DNA of 19,677 nt from Candidatus Anaerobutyricum stercoripullorum (GCA_019114885.1 DXEQ01000215.1:1-19677); one strand, 5' to 3'; counted from the first letter of the stretch, positions 6,769-15,454 are shown. Made by a program: numbers and translations. The notes: generated by a model from the letters alone, not told the origin.

Positions 6769-7782
6769 TCAGCCCCATGCCTCCATCAGCTCAGGAATGA
6801 CCTTGTACAGATCGCCGACGATACCGTAATCGGCAACTTCGAAGATCGGCGCCATCGGATTTTTGTTGATGGCGATGATGATGTCGGATGTCTGCATACC
6901 GGCCAGATGCTGGATCGCGCCGGAAATACCGCAGGCAATGTAGATCTTCGGTTTGACTGTTGTTCCGGTCTGTCCCACCTGATGAGAGTGATCGATCCAT
7001 CCGGCGTCCACAGCGGCACGGGAAGCGCCCACGACGCCGCCCACCTTGTCGGCAAACTTTTTAATCAGCTCAAAACCGGACGCATCTCCGAGACCGGCGC
7101 CGCCGGATACGATGATCTCCGCATCGGTGAGGGAAACCATATCTTTGGCAGTCTTTACGATCTCGATGATCTTCGTGCGGATATCGGATTCCTGAAGCGT
7201 CAGAGTCACAGGAATCACTTCACCGGTCCGTCCTTTCTGTACCGGAGCCTTATCCATAACGCCAGGTCTTACGGTGGACATCTGCGGGCGGTGGTTCGGA
7301 CACTTGATCGTGGCCATCAGGTTACCGCCGAAAGCAGGACGGGTCTGTAAGATACCCTTTGTCTCCGGATCGATATCCAGTTTGGTACAGTCGGCAGTAA
7401 GACCGGTGCTCACTCTCTTGGCGATTCTAGGCGCCAGATCGCGGCCGATATGGGTCGCGCCGTATAGTACGATCTCCGGTTTGAACTCATGGATGGCGTC
7501 GGAGATTACCTTGGTATAGCCATCGGATGTATAATTCTTAAGGAGAGGGCTGTCCGCGGTATAGACCACGTCGGCTCCCGCCTCAAAAAGCTGTGTTGTC
7601 ATGTCAGAAAGGTCTTCTCCCAGAAGGATGGCGCAGAGCTTTACATCTCCGATATCGCTGGCCAGGTCACGGCCTTTTCCCAACAATTCAAATACTACAG
7701 GGGTGATGACGCCGCCTCTCTGCTCGGCAAACACCCACACGTCTTTATATGCAGATAAATCAACGGTTTTATTCTCAGCCAT
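6769..7782 (-). CDS. etfA: electron transfer flavoprotein alpha subunit
   Basis: A protein of 337 residues that with EtfB carries electrons to the acyl-CoA dehydrogenase encoded just upstream. The C-terminal FAD domain is clear: SRAAVDAGW (254-262), HQVGQTG (267-273) and the strand KIYIACGISGAIQH (279-292). The N-terminal half has the usual nucleotide-binding-like fold. AGGAGG lies six bases before the ATG, and only 10 bp separate it from etfB. In clostridia such subunits often form NADH-oxidising, ferredoxin-reducing (bifurcating) complexes. The sequence is compatible, but bifurcation is not proved by it. Confidence 0.95.
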   Translation of the reverse strand: MAENKTVDLSAYKDVWVFAEQRGGVITPVVFELLGKGRDLASDIGDVKLCAILLGEDLSDMTTQLFEAGADVVYTADSPLLKNYTSDGYTKVISDAIHEFKPEIVLYGATHIGRDLAPRIAKRVSTGLTADCTKLDIDPETKGILQTRPAFGGNLMATIKCPNHRPQMSTVRPGVMDKAPVQKGRTGEVIPVTLTLQESDIRTKIIEIVKTAKDMVSLTDAEIIVSGGAGLGDASGFELIKKFADKVGGVVGASRAAVDAGWIDHSHQVGQTGTTVKPKIYIACGISGAIQHLAGMQTSDIIIAINKNPMAPIFEVADYGIVGDLYKVIPELMEAWG

Positions 7783-7792
7783 AACGTACCTC

Positions 7793-8581
7793 CTACAGAA
7801 AATGTTTCTTCTTTAACTCATCCACCACTTTCACAGCGGCTTCCTTCGGTGTGCCTTCGATCATCATACCTTTTCCCTTCGGTTCCGGTGTAAAGGAACG
7901 GAACACCTTGGTCGGGGAGGATTTCAGTCCGATTTCCTCCGGTTTTACCGGAATATCGTTCTCATCCCACACGGTGATCTCCGTATTGTATGCGTCATAG
8001 ATGCCTTTTACGGACATATATCTAGGTGTATTTAACTCTTTTACCGCTGTGAGCAGACATGGAGTCGGGATCTCGATGATCTCATATCCGTCTTCCAGCT
8101 GTCTTTTTACTGTGATCTTGCCGTCTTCCACTTTCTGAACTTCTTCCACGTAAGTTACCTGCGGGATATTCAGTTTCTCCGCAATCTGCGGTCCCACCTG
8201 CGCGGTGTCGCCGTCGATGGCCTGCCGTCCGGCAAACACGATGTCGTAATCGCCGATCTTCTCAATGGCTCCCGCAATGGTGTTGGAAGTAGCCCAGGTA
8301 TCGGCGCCGCCGAACGCGCGGCTGCTTAACAAAATGGCGTCGTCCGCGCCCTTGGCGAGACACTCCACCAGCACTTCCGTCGCCTGCGGCGGTCCCATGG
8401 AAATGACGGTCACGTTCGTCCCTTCCACCTTATCCTTGATCTGAAGGGCTGCCTCCAGAGCGTTGTCGTCATCCGGATTTAAGATACTTTCCACACCGTC
8501 ACGAATCAATGTTCCGGTCTCCGGATTAATTTTTACCGCATTTGTATTTGGAACCTGTTTTACACAAACTAATATTTTCAT
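7793..8581 (-). CDS. etfB: electron transfer flavoprotein beta subunit
   Basis: A protein of 262 residues. The FixA/EtfB signature is unmistakable: MKILVCVKQVPNT at the start, DGVESILNPDDDNALE (28-43), and GRQAIDGDTAQVGPQIAE (118-135). The latter form is the one typical of anaerobe EtfB proteins known to bifurcate, unlike the mitochondrial-type DDDCNQTG version. This comparison is from memory. GGAGG lies six bases before the ATG. The gene sits 12 bp after the acyl-CoA dehydrogenase and 10 bp before etfA, the common clostridial order. Confidence 0.95.
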   Translation of the reverse strand: MKILVCVKQVPNTNAVKINPETGTLIRDGVESILNPDDDNALEAALQIKDKVEGTNVTVISMGPPQATEVLVECLAKGADDAILLSSRAFGGADTWATSNTIAGAIEKIGDYDIVFAGRQAIDGDTAQVGPQIAEKLNIPQVTYVEEVQKVEDGKITVKRQLEDGYEIIEIPTPCLLTAVKELNTPRYMSVKGIYDAYNTEITVWDENDIPVKPEEIGLKSSPTKVFRSFTPEPKGKGMMIEGTPKEAAVKVVDELKKKHFL

Positions 8582-8593
8582 CCCATACCTCCA

Positions 8594-9730
8594 CTATTTC
8601 AGTAAATTTCCAGAAATCACAAGTTTCTGAATCTCTGATGTTCCTTCATAAATGGATACCAGTCTCGCTGCCCTTGTCATCCGCTCAATGGCGTAATCCT
8701 GCATGTAGCCGTATCCGCCGTGAATCTGCAGCGCCTTGTAGGCAACCTGATTGCACACTTCTCCGGCTTTGTATTTGGCCATGGCCGCCTGCAGCGTCAC
8801 CTTCTGCTTCTTGTCCAGCTTGTCGGCCACATCGTACACGAGAAGTCTTGTGGCTTCCACTTCCGTCGCCATGTCAGCCAGCTTGAAGGCCACATCCTGC
8901 AGCTTGCAGATCGGGCGTCCGAACTGTACTCTCTCTTTGGAGTATTCCACCGCCAGATCGAGACATCCGGCAGCGATGCCAAGGCCCTGTGAAGCAACGG
9001 TCACACGTCCGGCGTCCAGGATGCCCATGGCGATCTTGAATCCCTGGCCTTCCTTGCCAAGCAGGTTCTCCTTCGGAACTTTCACGTTATTAAATACAAG
9101 GTCGGATGTCACGGAAGCGTGCATACCCATTTTTTCCTCGGTCTTTCCACGGGAGAAGCCTTCCCAGTCTGCTTCCACGATAAATGCGGAGATACCTCTC
9201 GTTCCCTTTGCTTCCAGATTGGATTTGGCAAAGACAACGGCGTAATCACAAATCGGTCCCATGGTAATGAAACATTTTCTTCCGTTTAAGATGTAGCAGC
9301 CCTGCTCCTCATCCCACAGACAGGTGGTCTGGGTGGCTCCGGAATCGGAACCTGCGCCCGGCTCGGTAAGCGCGAAGGCGCCGATGGTCTTTCCTTCCAC
9401 CATCGGGCGAAGATATTTCTGTTTCTGTTCTTCTGTTCCATAGTAAAGGTACGGAGCGCCGGATAAAGAGTTGCTCATGATCAGAGAGGAAGCAGCCGCG
9501 TCCTTCTTACAGAACTCTTCCACCACGATGGCAAGGGATTTGTAATCTCCGCCGCATCCGCCGTAAGCCTCCGGAATGGTGATTCCGGTAAATCCGTATT
9601 TCGCTACCTTTTGCCAGAGCTCTTTTGGATAGGCTCCTTCTTTTTCCGCATCCGCGGCGATCGGCTCAAGTTCTTTTTCCGCGAACTCTCTTGCCAGCTT
9701 TCTTAACATCTCATGTTTCTTTTCAAACAT
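8594..9730 (-). CDS. acyl-CoA dehydrogenase (butyryl-CoA dehydrogenase-like)
   Basis: FAD flavoenzyme of 378 residues. It either oxidises an acyl-CoA or, in fermenting clostridia, reduces an enoyl-CoA using electrons from EtfAB. Landmarks are FALTEPGAGSDSGATQT (FAD/substrate loop), QVAYKALQIHGGYGYMQDYAIER near the C-terminus, and the catalytic base E362 in YEGTSEIQ. Length fits the short-chain family. The start codon overlaps the end of the FadH-like gene (ATGTTTGA), implying translational coupling, with GGAGG six bases upstream. Position beside etfBA supports a reductive end step. Chain length and side-group preference cannot be read. Confidence 0.93.
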   Translation of the reverse strand: MFEKKHEMLRKLAREFAEKELEPIAADAEKEGAYPKELWQKVAKYGFTGITIPEAYGGCGGDYKSLAIVVEEFCKKDAAASSLIMSNSLSGAPYLYYGTEEQKQKYLRPMVEGKTIGAFALTEPGAGSDSGATQTTCLWDEEQGCYILNGRKCFITMGPICDYAVVFAKSNLEAKGTRGISAFIVEADWEGFSRGKTEEKMGMHASVTSDLVFNNVKVPKENLLGKEGQGFKIAMGILDAGRVTVASQGLGIAAGCLDLAVEYSKERVQFGRPICKLQDVAFKLADMATEVEATRLLVYDVADKLDKKQKVTLQAAMAKYKAGEVCNQVAYKALQIHGGYGYMQDYAIERMTRAARLVSIYEGTSEIQKLVISGNLLK

Positions 9731-11849
9731 CGTTATCCTCCTTTAATGTCATAGCAGCATAAAAAGCCTGTTTGACTGCTTCCGATATCCTGCCTGGTTG
9801 TACGGCGTCGCCGATGGTCTCCACTCTGTCCGCAAAAGCTTTCGTAAAAGCCGGGGAGAATTCTTTTTTCTTCCATCCAAAGGCCCCCACGATCAGGTCC
9901 GCCTCCACCATCTTCTCCTCTCCGTCTTTTCGGAAGAGCACCCGGTCTTTCTCAAGACCCAGGATCTGTACCCCGGTTTCCACCGTAACACCTTGTTTTT
10001 TTATATCTTTCAACATCATCCATCGGGTGCTCTTCCCGAAGCCTCCCCCGGCCCTCTTTGCCGGAGCCAGGAGAGTGATCTCCGGGTCCCCCCACTTCAT
10101 GATGTTATCAGCAAATGTAATCTGATCCGGAGCATATCTTTCAAGGAATCGCCGCTCCTGATCTCCTTCTTTCTCTGCGGCCGCGCAATACTGTGCCGTC
10201 TGCACCGCCTTGTATCCGGAACCGATGATCACGATTTTCCTGCCCGGCAGGATCTCCCCGCGCATCACTTCTTCCGGTCTGTATATCTTTACCTCTTTCG
10301 GCTGTCCGTAATCCGGAGGCTCCCAATCTGCGCCCGCGGCTAAGATCACCCGGCCGTACTGTCCGGCATCCAGCAGATCTGCCAGAATCTCCTCCGACGC
10401 CTCTTTCCGCCAGCAAAATCTCACGCCCGCATCCACGCACTGTCGGAACAGATAATCGAGATACTTCTTTATATCTTTCCGGTACGGCACATGCGCCACT
10501 GCGGCTGCCGCGCCGCCATAGCCTGTCTCCTTCTCCCAGACAGTCACCGCGTATCCCCGTTTGGCTGCCGTGGCAGCGTAAACCATACCGCTGACTCCGG
10601 CACCGATGACAAGAATCCTCTTTTCTGCCTGGTTTCCCGGCTTCTTTTCTGCCGGAGTTCCCGGTCTGCCGTTTTCCTGTCGGTTCTCCTGCCTGTCGCT
10701 CGCCCTAACAGCTGCTGCCGTGTGCGCATCCTTTTCGGCTTCTTCCTGGAGACAACTCTCCTGTCCCACCAGCGGATTGACCACGCAGCCAATGCCTCCG
10801 CCGGAAAAGATGGCGTCCAGACATTCCTGATTGCAGGCAAGACAGGGACGGATGGCATCCGCGCGCCCTTCCTCATATTTTCTGACCAGATACGGGTCGG
10901 CGATCAGCTCCCTGAGCATCCCGGCCATATCCGCCCAGCCTTTTTCCAGGACTTCTTCCGCCTTCCCGGCTGTCAGACGATTGCATCCGATGACCGGAAC
11001 CTTCGCCGCCTGCTTTATATTTTTTGCGAGATAAAGGTACATGCCTTCCGGCACGTTGTAGGTGATCTGCGGGACCTGCGACTCATGCCAGCCGCCGGTC
11101 ACATCGATGGCGTCCACCTGAGTACCTATAAGAGCGGCCACTTTTGCCGCCTCCCCGGGGCCGTTGCCATCCGGGATAAAGTCCGCGCCCGACAACCTTA
11201 CCATCAGCGGGTAATCGCTGCCCACCGTCTGGCGGACTGCCTGTATGATCTCCATAAGAAACCGCGTCCGCTGCTCCACCGCTCCGCCGTAAGTATCCGT
11301 TCTCCGGTTCGTTGCTCCGGAGAGGAACTCCGCGATGAGGTAACCGGCGCTTCCGATGAGTTCCACACCGTCGAATCCGGCTTTTTTGGCCCGGAGAGCC
11401 CCGTCGGCAAACCACTGTATGATCTCCCGGATTCTCTCCTTTGTCAGTTCTTCCGTCTCCTCCCTCGTAAATGGACAAAGATAAGAAGAGGGGGCAGCCG
11501 CCGTCATCCCGCTGTGCTCCTCTTTTCTGGCGTAGGCTCCGGCATGCATCAGCTGGAGAAATATTCTGCTTCCCTCCTGATGTACCGCCTCCGTGAGTTC
11601 CCGCATCGGCCCGATAAAGCGGTCGTCATAAATCTGCATCATCCCGGTCTGATTCACCCGGACCGGGTCCACACCGGCCGCTCCCGCGATGAGCAGTCCC
11701 ACATGACCTTTCGCCCGCTCCCGGTAAAAGGCGGTGACCTTCTTTGTCACAAAGCCGTCCTCACACCAGCCCAGATTGGCTGCGGTCATCACAAAACGAT
11801 TTTTAATTGTGCACGTTCCTATGGAACATGGGGTCAGAATCCGTTTCAT
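9723..11849 (-). CDS. FadH-like 2,4-dienoyl-CoA reductase (FMN/FAD/[4Fe-4S], old yellow enzyme family)
   Basis: A protein of 708 residues (E. coli FadH is about 672). The TIM barrel (about 1-330) keeps the FadH-style active site: GSAGYLIAEFL with Tyr170 (FadH Y166) and GWHES with His255 (FadH H252), both from memory. The cluster cysteines are C336, C339, C343 and C355. The FAD/NAD(P) part begins at GAGVSG (416-421). A polar linker of about 45 residues (364-410), rich in Glu, Gln, Arg and Pro, replaces the usual short one. It may instead act on free enoates, as BaiCD/BaiH or clostridial enoate reductases do. I chose the ATG at 11849 (AAGGAG six bases before). The in-frame ATG at 11948 is ruled out because its first codons lie inside the sigma-54 promoter. 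It heads the main operon. Confidence 0.88.
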   Translation of the reverse strand: MKRILTPCSIGTCTIKNRFVMTAANLGWCEDGFVTKKVTAFYRERAKGHVGLLIAGAAGVDPVRVNQTGMMQIYDDRFIGPMRELTEAVHQEGSRIFLQLMHAGAYARKEEHSGMTAAAPSSYLCPFTREETEELTKERIREIIQWFADGALRAKKAGFDGVELIGSAGYLIAEFLSGATNRRTDTYGGAVEQRTRFLMEIIQAVRQTVGSDYPLMVRLSGADFIPDGNGPGEAAKVAALIGTQVDAIDVTGGWHESQVPQITYNVPEGMYLYLAKNIKQAAKVPVIGCNRLTAGKAEEVLEKGWADMAGMLRELIADPYLVRKYEEGRADAIRPCLACNQECLDAIFSGGGIGCVVNPLVGQESCLQEEAEKDAHTAAAVRASDRQENRQENGRPGTPAEKKPGNQAEKRILVIGAGVSGMVYAATAAKRGYAVTVWEKETGYGGAAAAVAHVPYRKDIKKYLDYLFRQCVDAGVRFCWRKEASEEILADLLDAGQYGRVILAAGADWEPPDYGQPKEVKIYRPEEVMRGEILPGRKIVIIGSGYKAVQTAQYCAAAEKEGDQERRFLERYAPDQITFADNIMKWGDPEITLLAPAKRAGGGFGKSTRWMMLKDIKKQGVTVETGVQILGLEKDRVLFRKDGEEKMVEADLIVGAFGWKKKEFSPAFTKAFADRVETIGDAVQPGRISEAVKQAFYAAMTLKEDNDV

Positions 11850-11931
11850 AGCCCGCTCCTTTCCGGTTCGTTTTCCGGCGGCGCTGCCGCATCTTTGCCC
11901 GCAACACACACCCGTCGGTGATTCTATATAA

Positions 11932-11947
11932 AGCAAAGGCTGTGCCA
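11932..11947 (-). promoter_or_regulatory. sigma-54 (-24/-12) promoter of the main catabolic operon
   Basis: Minus strand reads TGGCAC-AGCCT-TTGCT, an exact match to the consensus TGGCAC-N5-TTGCW. The -12 GC is at 11933-11934, giving a start near 11921 and a leader of about 70 nt before the ATG at 11849. Dyads at 12052-12168 lie about 105-220 bp upstream. Confidence 0.9.
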
Positions 11948-12051
11948 AGTTCTGTTTTTCTCAAAAAGCGGGGCTTTCTTCCATTTTTTTGTCCTTTTTG
12001 GCAGTTTTTTTGCCATTTTATCCAAAAAAGCAGACAGATCTTCGGATTTGC

Positions 12052-12168
12052 TGTCCGTTTTTCATATACTCCGGTTTAACGGACAACAGACTGTCCGGAC
12101 AGGCAGACAGTTTTTGTTCGGATTCCATACAGAAGATGTCCGGAACGCCGGACAGATCCCGTCCGGAA
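12052..12168. promoter_or_regulatory. enhancer-like TGTCCGG dyad cluster upstream of the main operon
   Basis: Holds TGTCCGTT...AACGGACA (12052-12085, long spacer), the 10-bp palindrome TGTCCGGACA (12092-12101), the dyad TGTCCGG-AACG-CCGGACA (12137-12154) and a further GTCCGGAA half site near 12161. These are the same words as in the 1494-1606 cluster. The rest of the 11850-12327 gap holds the promoter, an A/T-rich stretch and two hairpins at the activator end. Confidence 0.7.
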
Positions 12169-12211
12169 AACAGGCGGGAATTATGATGAAAAATTTTTCA
12201 TAAGCGAAAGA

Positions 12212-12259
12212 AAACGCCCGATAAAAAACACGTCTTTGCATGTTTTTTATCAGGCGTTT
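12212..12259. terminator. strong A/T-G/C hairpin, likely terminator of the activator gene
   Basis: Left arm 12212-12230 (AAACGCCCGATAAAAAACA) pairs with 12241-12259 across a 10-nt loop, with a single mismatch (C12219/A12252). The U-rich half of the arm lies in the hairpin itself on either strand. It lies about 70 bp past the activator stop, between that gene and the enhancer cluster of the next operon, where insulation is expected. Confidence 0.7.
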
Positions 12260-12285
12260 CCATAAGACCTGGCCGGATATTTCCT

Positions 12286-12306
12286 CCCGGCGCCTGCGGC
12301 GCCGGG
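12286..12306. other. perfect G/C hairpin just after the activator stop
   Basis: CCCGGCGCC-TGC-GGCGCCGGG is a perfect 9-bp stem with a 3-nt loop, 21 bp downstream of the activator stop codon on the minus strand. No U-run follows, so it may protect the 3' end or act together with the hairpin at 12212-12259. Confidence 0.6.
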
Positions 12307-12327
12307 ACCCTCTCTCTTGTCGTTTTG

Positions 12328-13719
12328 TTATTCAATATCCATTGCGTCCACGTCGATATCATATTTTTTTATCTTCTCATAAAAAGAACTCCGGGATATG
12401 CCCAGCTCCTCGATGGCCCGGGATTTGTTGGAAAACTTCTTGAGCGCCTCCAGAATCAGATCCTTTTCCAGAATGGCGGTCATCTCTTTCAGATTATAAC
12501 TCATATCCTCCGTCCTGCTCTCCTCCATATGCATTTTCGGATTCATATACTGCGGCAGCGAAAACGGATCGATGATGTTGCCGTTGCGCATGATGCAGGC
12601 GTGCTCCATGACATTTTGCAGCTCCCGCACATTGCCCGGCCAGTCGTAGTTGTTTAAGATGTTCATGACCCGCGGCGTGACACTGATATTGTCCCCCGCG
12701 ATCTTCTTGACCAGATGATGGACCAGGATCGGGATGTCCTCCTTCCGCTTGCGAAGGGGCGCGATCTTGATCTCAATGACATTGAGTCGATAGTAGAGAT
12801 CCTGCCGGAACTTGCCCTGCTGGATCAGTTCTTCCAGATTCTGATTGGTGGCCGCTACGATGCGGACGTCCAGGGAGATGGGATGGCTCCCGCCAATCCG
12901 CTCCACTTCCTTTTCCTGAATGACGCGGAGCAGCTTCACCTGCATGTTCATATCCATATCGCCGATCTCATCCAGAAAGATAGTGCCGCCCTGGGCCATC
13001 TCAAACTTCCCGGCCTTCCCCTCTTTTCTGGCGCCGGTGAAGGCGCCGCCCTCGTATCCAAAAAGCTCACTCTCCAGCAGATTGTCCGGGATGGCCGCGC
13101 AGTTGACCTTCACAAAAGGGCCCTCCGACTTGGGGCTGTTATAATGAATGATCTTGGCCATAACCTCCTTGCCCGTGCCGCTCTCTCCCCGGATCAGCAC
13201 CGTCGCCTCCGATCTGGCCACCTTGATGGCCAGCCCCAGCACCTGCTTCATGTAAGGGTTCACGGTGATAAACTCCCGGGACCACTGGGCGATGGCCGGA
13301 TCGTTCAGCTGTTCCTGCAGGTAGACATTCATCTCCTTGGTTCTTTGCAGCTTGGATACCAGTTCCACATATTTTGACGTATCATTAAAAATGGAGATGC
13401 CTCCGACGATCTCCTCTTTATAAAAGATAGGAAAAGACACGCCCATCGCATCCATCTTGACGGACTTCAGATATTCCAGCTGATGAATGACCGCTTTTCC
13501 GGACTTCATGGCCGTGATGGCCGTCGTCTCCCCCTCCAGATCCTCCAGATACCTCCCGATGATCTGTTCTCTTTTCCGGTCAAATGTCTTTTCGTAAGCC
13601 TTGTTCACATACACGACCCGGGTATCCATGTCAATGACCATTACCACGTCGTCAATGCTGTCCATGATCTGCCGAAATATGGCATTTGCAAAAAGTTCTC
13701 TGTACTCTTCGGGTATCAT
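12328..13719 (-). CDS. sigma-54-dependent transcriptional activator (PAS, AAA+, Fis-type HTH)
   Basis: Enhancer-binding protein of 463 residues that remodels sigma-54 RNA polymerase by ATP hydrolysis. An N-terminal PAS domain spans about 12-120 and is the likely sensor of a small ligand. The AAA+ domain spans about 145-380, with Walker A GESGTGKE (178-185), the sigma-54 contact loop GAFTGA (225-230), Walker B GGTIFLDE (244-251) and WPGNVREL (360-367). A C-terminal Fis-type helix-turn-helix lies at about 424-455. No phospho-receiver domain is present, so control is probably by ligand rather than by a kinase. The ATG is preceded by AGGAGGGAG. It lies 117 bp after rpoN and probably has its own sigma-A promoter. 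The four -24/-12 promoters in this window are the obvious targets. Confidence 0.95.
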   Translation of the reverse strand: MIPEEYRELFANAIFRQIMDSIDDVVMVIDMDTRVVYVNKAYEKTFDRKREQIIGRYLEDLEGETTAITAMKSGKAVIHQLEYLKSVKMDAMGVSFPIFYKEEIVGGISIFNDTSKYVELVSKLQRTKEMNVYLQEQLNDPAIAQWSREFITVNPYMKQVLGLAIKVARSEATVLIRGESGTGKEVMAKIIHYNSPKSEGPFVKVNCAAIPDNLLESELFGYEGGAFTGARKEGKAGKFEMAQGGTIFLDEIGDMDMNMQVKLLRVIQEKEVERIGGSHPISLDVRIVAATNQNLEELIQQGKFRQDLYYRLNVIEIKIAPLRKRKEDIPILVHHLVKKIAGDNISVTPRVMNILNNYDWPGNVRELQNVMEHACIMRNGNIIDPFSLPQYMNPKMHMEESRTEDMSYNLKEMTAILEKDLILEALKKFSNKSRAIEELGISRSSFYEKIKKYDIDVDAMDIE

Positions 13720-13742
13720 TCCGTTTCTCCCTCCTGCCTGCT

Positions 13743-13772
13743 GTGATACTTTATGTCTCTGCTCTTTGTCAA
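13743..13772 (-). promoter_or_regulatory. candidate sigma-A promoter of the activator gene
   Basis: Minus strand: TTGACA (13772-13767), 18-bp spacer, TATCAC (13748-13743). The -35 box is perfect; the -10 box is only fair. It lies in the gap between rpoN and the activator, so the activator can be made independently of rpoN. Confidence 0.5.
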
Positions 13773-13836
13773 AATGATACTTATATCCTCTGTGCTTCCC
13801 GGGGGAAACACAGCGTGCTGATTCTTCCGCAGCCCG

Positions 13837-15174
13837 TCAGCGGACCTTCCGGTCAAAGCTGCTCTTGATCCACAGCTCATCCCGATACTTTGCCACGGCG
13901 CGCCGGGAAATATGGATGCCTTCCTCCACCAGAAGTTCCACCAGTCTGGCGTCACTGTACGGGCGGCGCTTATCCTCGCTGTCCACCAGCGCGCGGATCC
14001 GCTCCTTGATGTGGTCTGCAGACAGTTCGCCTCCCTTTTCGCAGGTGGCGCTGCCGCAAAACAGCTTCTTCATGAGAATCGTTCCCGCCGGAGACTTGAT
14101 ATACTTGCCCTTCACCGCCCGGCTCACCGTCGAAGGATGCACATTCATTTCCTCCGCCAGCGTGCACATGGTCATGGGAACAAGCTTCCCCTTCCCGGAA
14201 AAATACGCTTCCTGTCTGGCAAGAAGCGCCCTTGCGATCGCCGTCATGGTCTCGCGCCGCTGCTCCACACTATGTAAAATAAAACGGCACCGCTCGAGGT
14301 TCTTCTTAAAATACCCGGAAAGCTCCGGGTCTGCGGACCCCCGCATCAGCTGCAGATAATACTCATTGATGTGATAATTTCCCGACCACCGGTCGTTGAT
14401 GGCAATCTCCCAGCCGTCCTCCTTCCAAGAATAGACGATGTCCGGCACGATATAACTGACCTCCGCCTGCCGCATACCGGACAGTGGTTTGGGATTCAGC
14501 TTCTCGATCCGGGCGATCATCTTCCGGATTTCGGCGGTGGAAAACCCCGTCTGTCTGGAGATCACGCTGATCTTCCCCTCGCTGACCTCCGGGAGATAAC
14601 GACTGATCACCAGACGGATACCCTCATCGTCCTCCCCCGTGACTTCCAGCTGCTTTAAGAGGCACTCGGAAAGGTTCGCGGAAAAGACGCCGAAGGGCTC
14701 CAGATCTCTGAGCCTGCAAAGGACCTTCTCCACCATGGCCTCCGGCACGCCGGCAAGGGTCGCCGTCTCCTCCACGCTCATCCGGTAAAAGCCGTCGTCC
14801 TCCAGACATCCCACCATGAAATCCGCCAGCTTCCACTCCTCCTTCGTGAAGGCGTGGAATTCAATCTGACTGAGAAAATAATTCTTGAGATAGTCGGGGT
14901 CCGGCGCGGCCAGCGTATCTCTGGAATCATAGTCCTCATCGTCATCGTTTCGCGATGTTCTTCTCCGCCCCGCCTCAAACCAGCGGACCTCCTGTTCCGG
15001 GGCAGCCTGCCCGCCGCCCTCCAGGGTACAGTCCAGCATGGGATTACTCATATATTCATTCTGCAGATACTCATCCAGTTCCACGGCGTCCATGGCCAGA
15101 ATCTCCAGCGACTGGATCTGTGACTGGCTTAGGATCTGCTTCGTTTCCAACGCAACATTTTGTGATAATTCCAT
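13837..15174 (-). CDS. rpoN: RNA polymerase sigma-54 factor
   Basis: A protein of 445 residues that directs RNA polymerase to -24/-12 promoters and needs an AAA+ activator for open-complex formation. The N-terminal Gln/Leu-rich region I (SQSQIQSLEILAMDAVELDEYLQNEY, about 16-41) binds the activator. An acidic region II follows at about 77-86, then the core-binding domain, the helix-turn-helix MNVHPSTVSRAVKGKY (343-358) and the RpoN box SRRAVAKYR (423-431), which reads the -24 element. GGTGGG precedes the ATG. It is slightly shorter than many homologues (about 450-480). It stands directly upstream of a sigma-54 activator inside a catabolic cluster, so it may be a dedicated copy or the only one in the genome; the window cannot tell. 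Confidence 0.95.
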   Translation of the reverse strand: MELSQNVALETKQILSQSQIQSLEILAMDAVELDEYLQNEYMSNPMLDCTLEGGGQAAPEQEVRWFEAGRRRTSRNDDDEDYDSRDTLAAPDPDYLKNYFLSQIEFHAFTKEEWKLADFMVGCLEDDGFYRMSVEETATLAGVPEAMVEKVLCRLRDLEPFGVFSANLSECLLKQLEVTGEDDEGIRLVISRYLPEVSEGKISVISRQTGFSTAEIRKMIARIEKLNPKPLSGMRQAEVSYIVPDIVYSWKEDGWEIAINDRWSGNYHINEYYLQLMRGSADPELSGYFKKNLERCRFILHSVEQRRETMTAIARALLARQEAYFSGKGKLVPMTMCTLAEEMNVHPSTVSRAVKGKYIKSPAGTILMKKLFCGSATCEKGGELSADHIKERIRALVDSEDKRRPYSDARLVELLVEEGIHISRRAVAKYRDELWIKSSFDRKVR

Positions 15175-15265
15175 CTCTACCCACCTTACTTCGCACGATC
15201 TATGCTTTGAATTCCTGACAAAAAAAGAAAAGTCAGAATCGTATTATTAAGAAAACTTATCTTTT

Positions 15266-15294
15266 ACTTTACCATAAGAATGATAAAAATACAA
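15266..15294 (-). promoter_or_regulatory. candidate sigma-A promoter of rpoN
   Basis: Minus strand: TTGTAT (15294-15289), 17-bp spacer, TAAAGT (15271-15266), in an A/T-rich stretch with a predicted leader of about 85 nt. No -24/-12 element was found before rpoN, so autoregulation by sigma-54 is not supported. A TGTACATTTT word at about 15324-15333 resembles half sites in the enhancer clusters and may be chance. Confidence 0.45.
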
Positions 15295-15346
15295 CAAATC
15301 CCGACGTTTTCGTGCAAAAACCCTGTACATTTTATACAATATTTCT

Positions 15347-15398
15347 AAAAAAAGACCGCTTCAATTTATAAAAGTCAGAAATTAAAGCAGTCTTTTTT
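15347..15398. terminator. bidirectional intrinsic terminator between SDR 2 and rpoN
   Basis: AAAAAAAGACCGCTT on the left pairs imperfectly with AAGCAGTCTTTTTT on the right, with AATTT/AAATT extending the stem. It gives a hairpin flanked by A- and T-runs and so works in either direction. It ends transcription from SDR 2 before rpoN. Confidence 0.75.
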
Positions 15399-15454
15399 CG
15401 TTATATAATAAGGGGGTAAAATAATTGGAGTAAAATATCAACAGTCAAAATCAC

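Noticed and set aside
2041..9730. Assignment to the carnitine (cai/fix) system
   Set aside because: The CaiB-like, acyl-CoA dehydrogenase, Etf and crotonase members fit, but there is no CaiT-type betaine carrier, the ligase is not CaiC-like, the crotonase lacks hydratase residues, and FadH-like, AbfD-like and PTE-like genes are extra.
10491..11921. A 476-codon plus-strand open frame opposite the FadH-like gene
   Set aside because: It is antisense to a protein with clear FadH motifs, has no recognisable family features and is rich in Arg, Pro, His and Cys, as expected for a shadow frame of a G+C-rich gene.
11850..11948. Upstream in-frame start giving a 741-residue FadH-like protein
   Set aside because: The extra N-terminus overlaps the sigma-54 promoter and predicted leader, and resembles no family sequence; the ATG at 11849 has a good ribosome site.
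12000..12015. A further -24/-12-like sequence TGGCAAAAAAACTGCC on the minus strand
   Set aside because: The GG and GC spacing fits, but the boxes are poor, it is a TGGCA...TGCCA palindrome in an A/T run, and a perfect promoter lies 68 bp downstream. It could be a weak extra promoter but is not supported.
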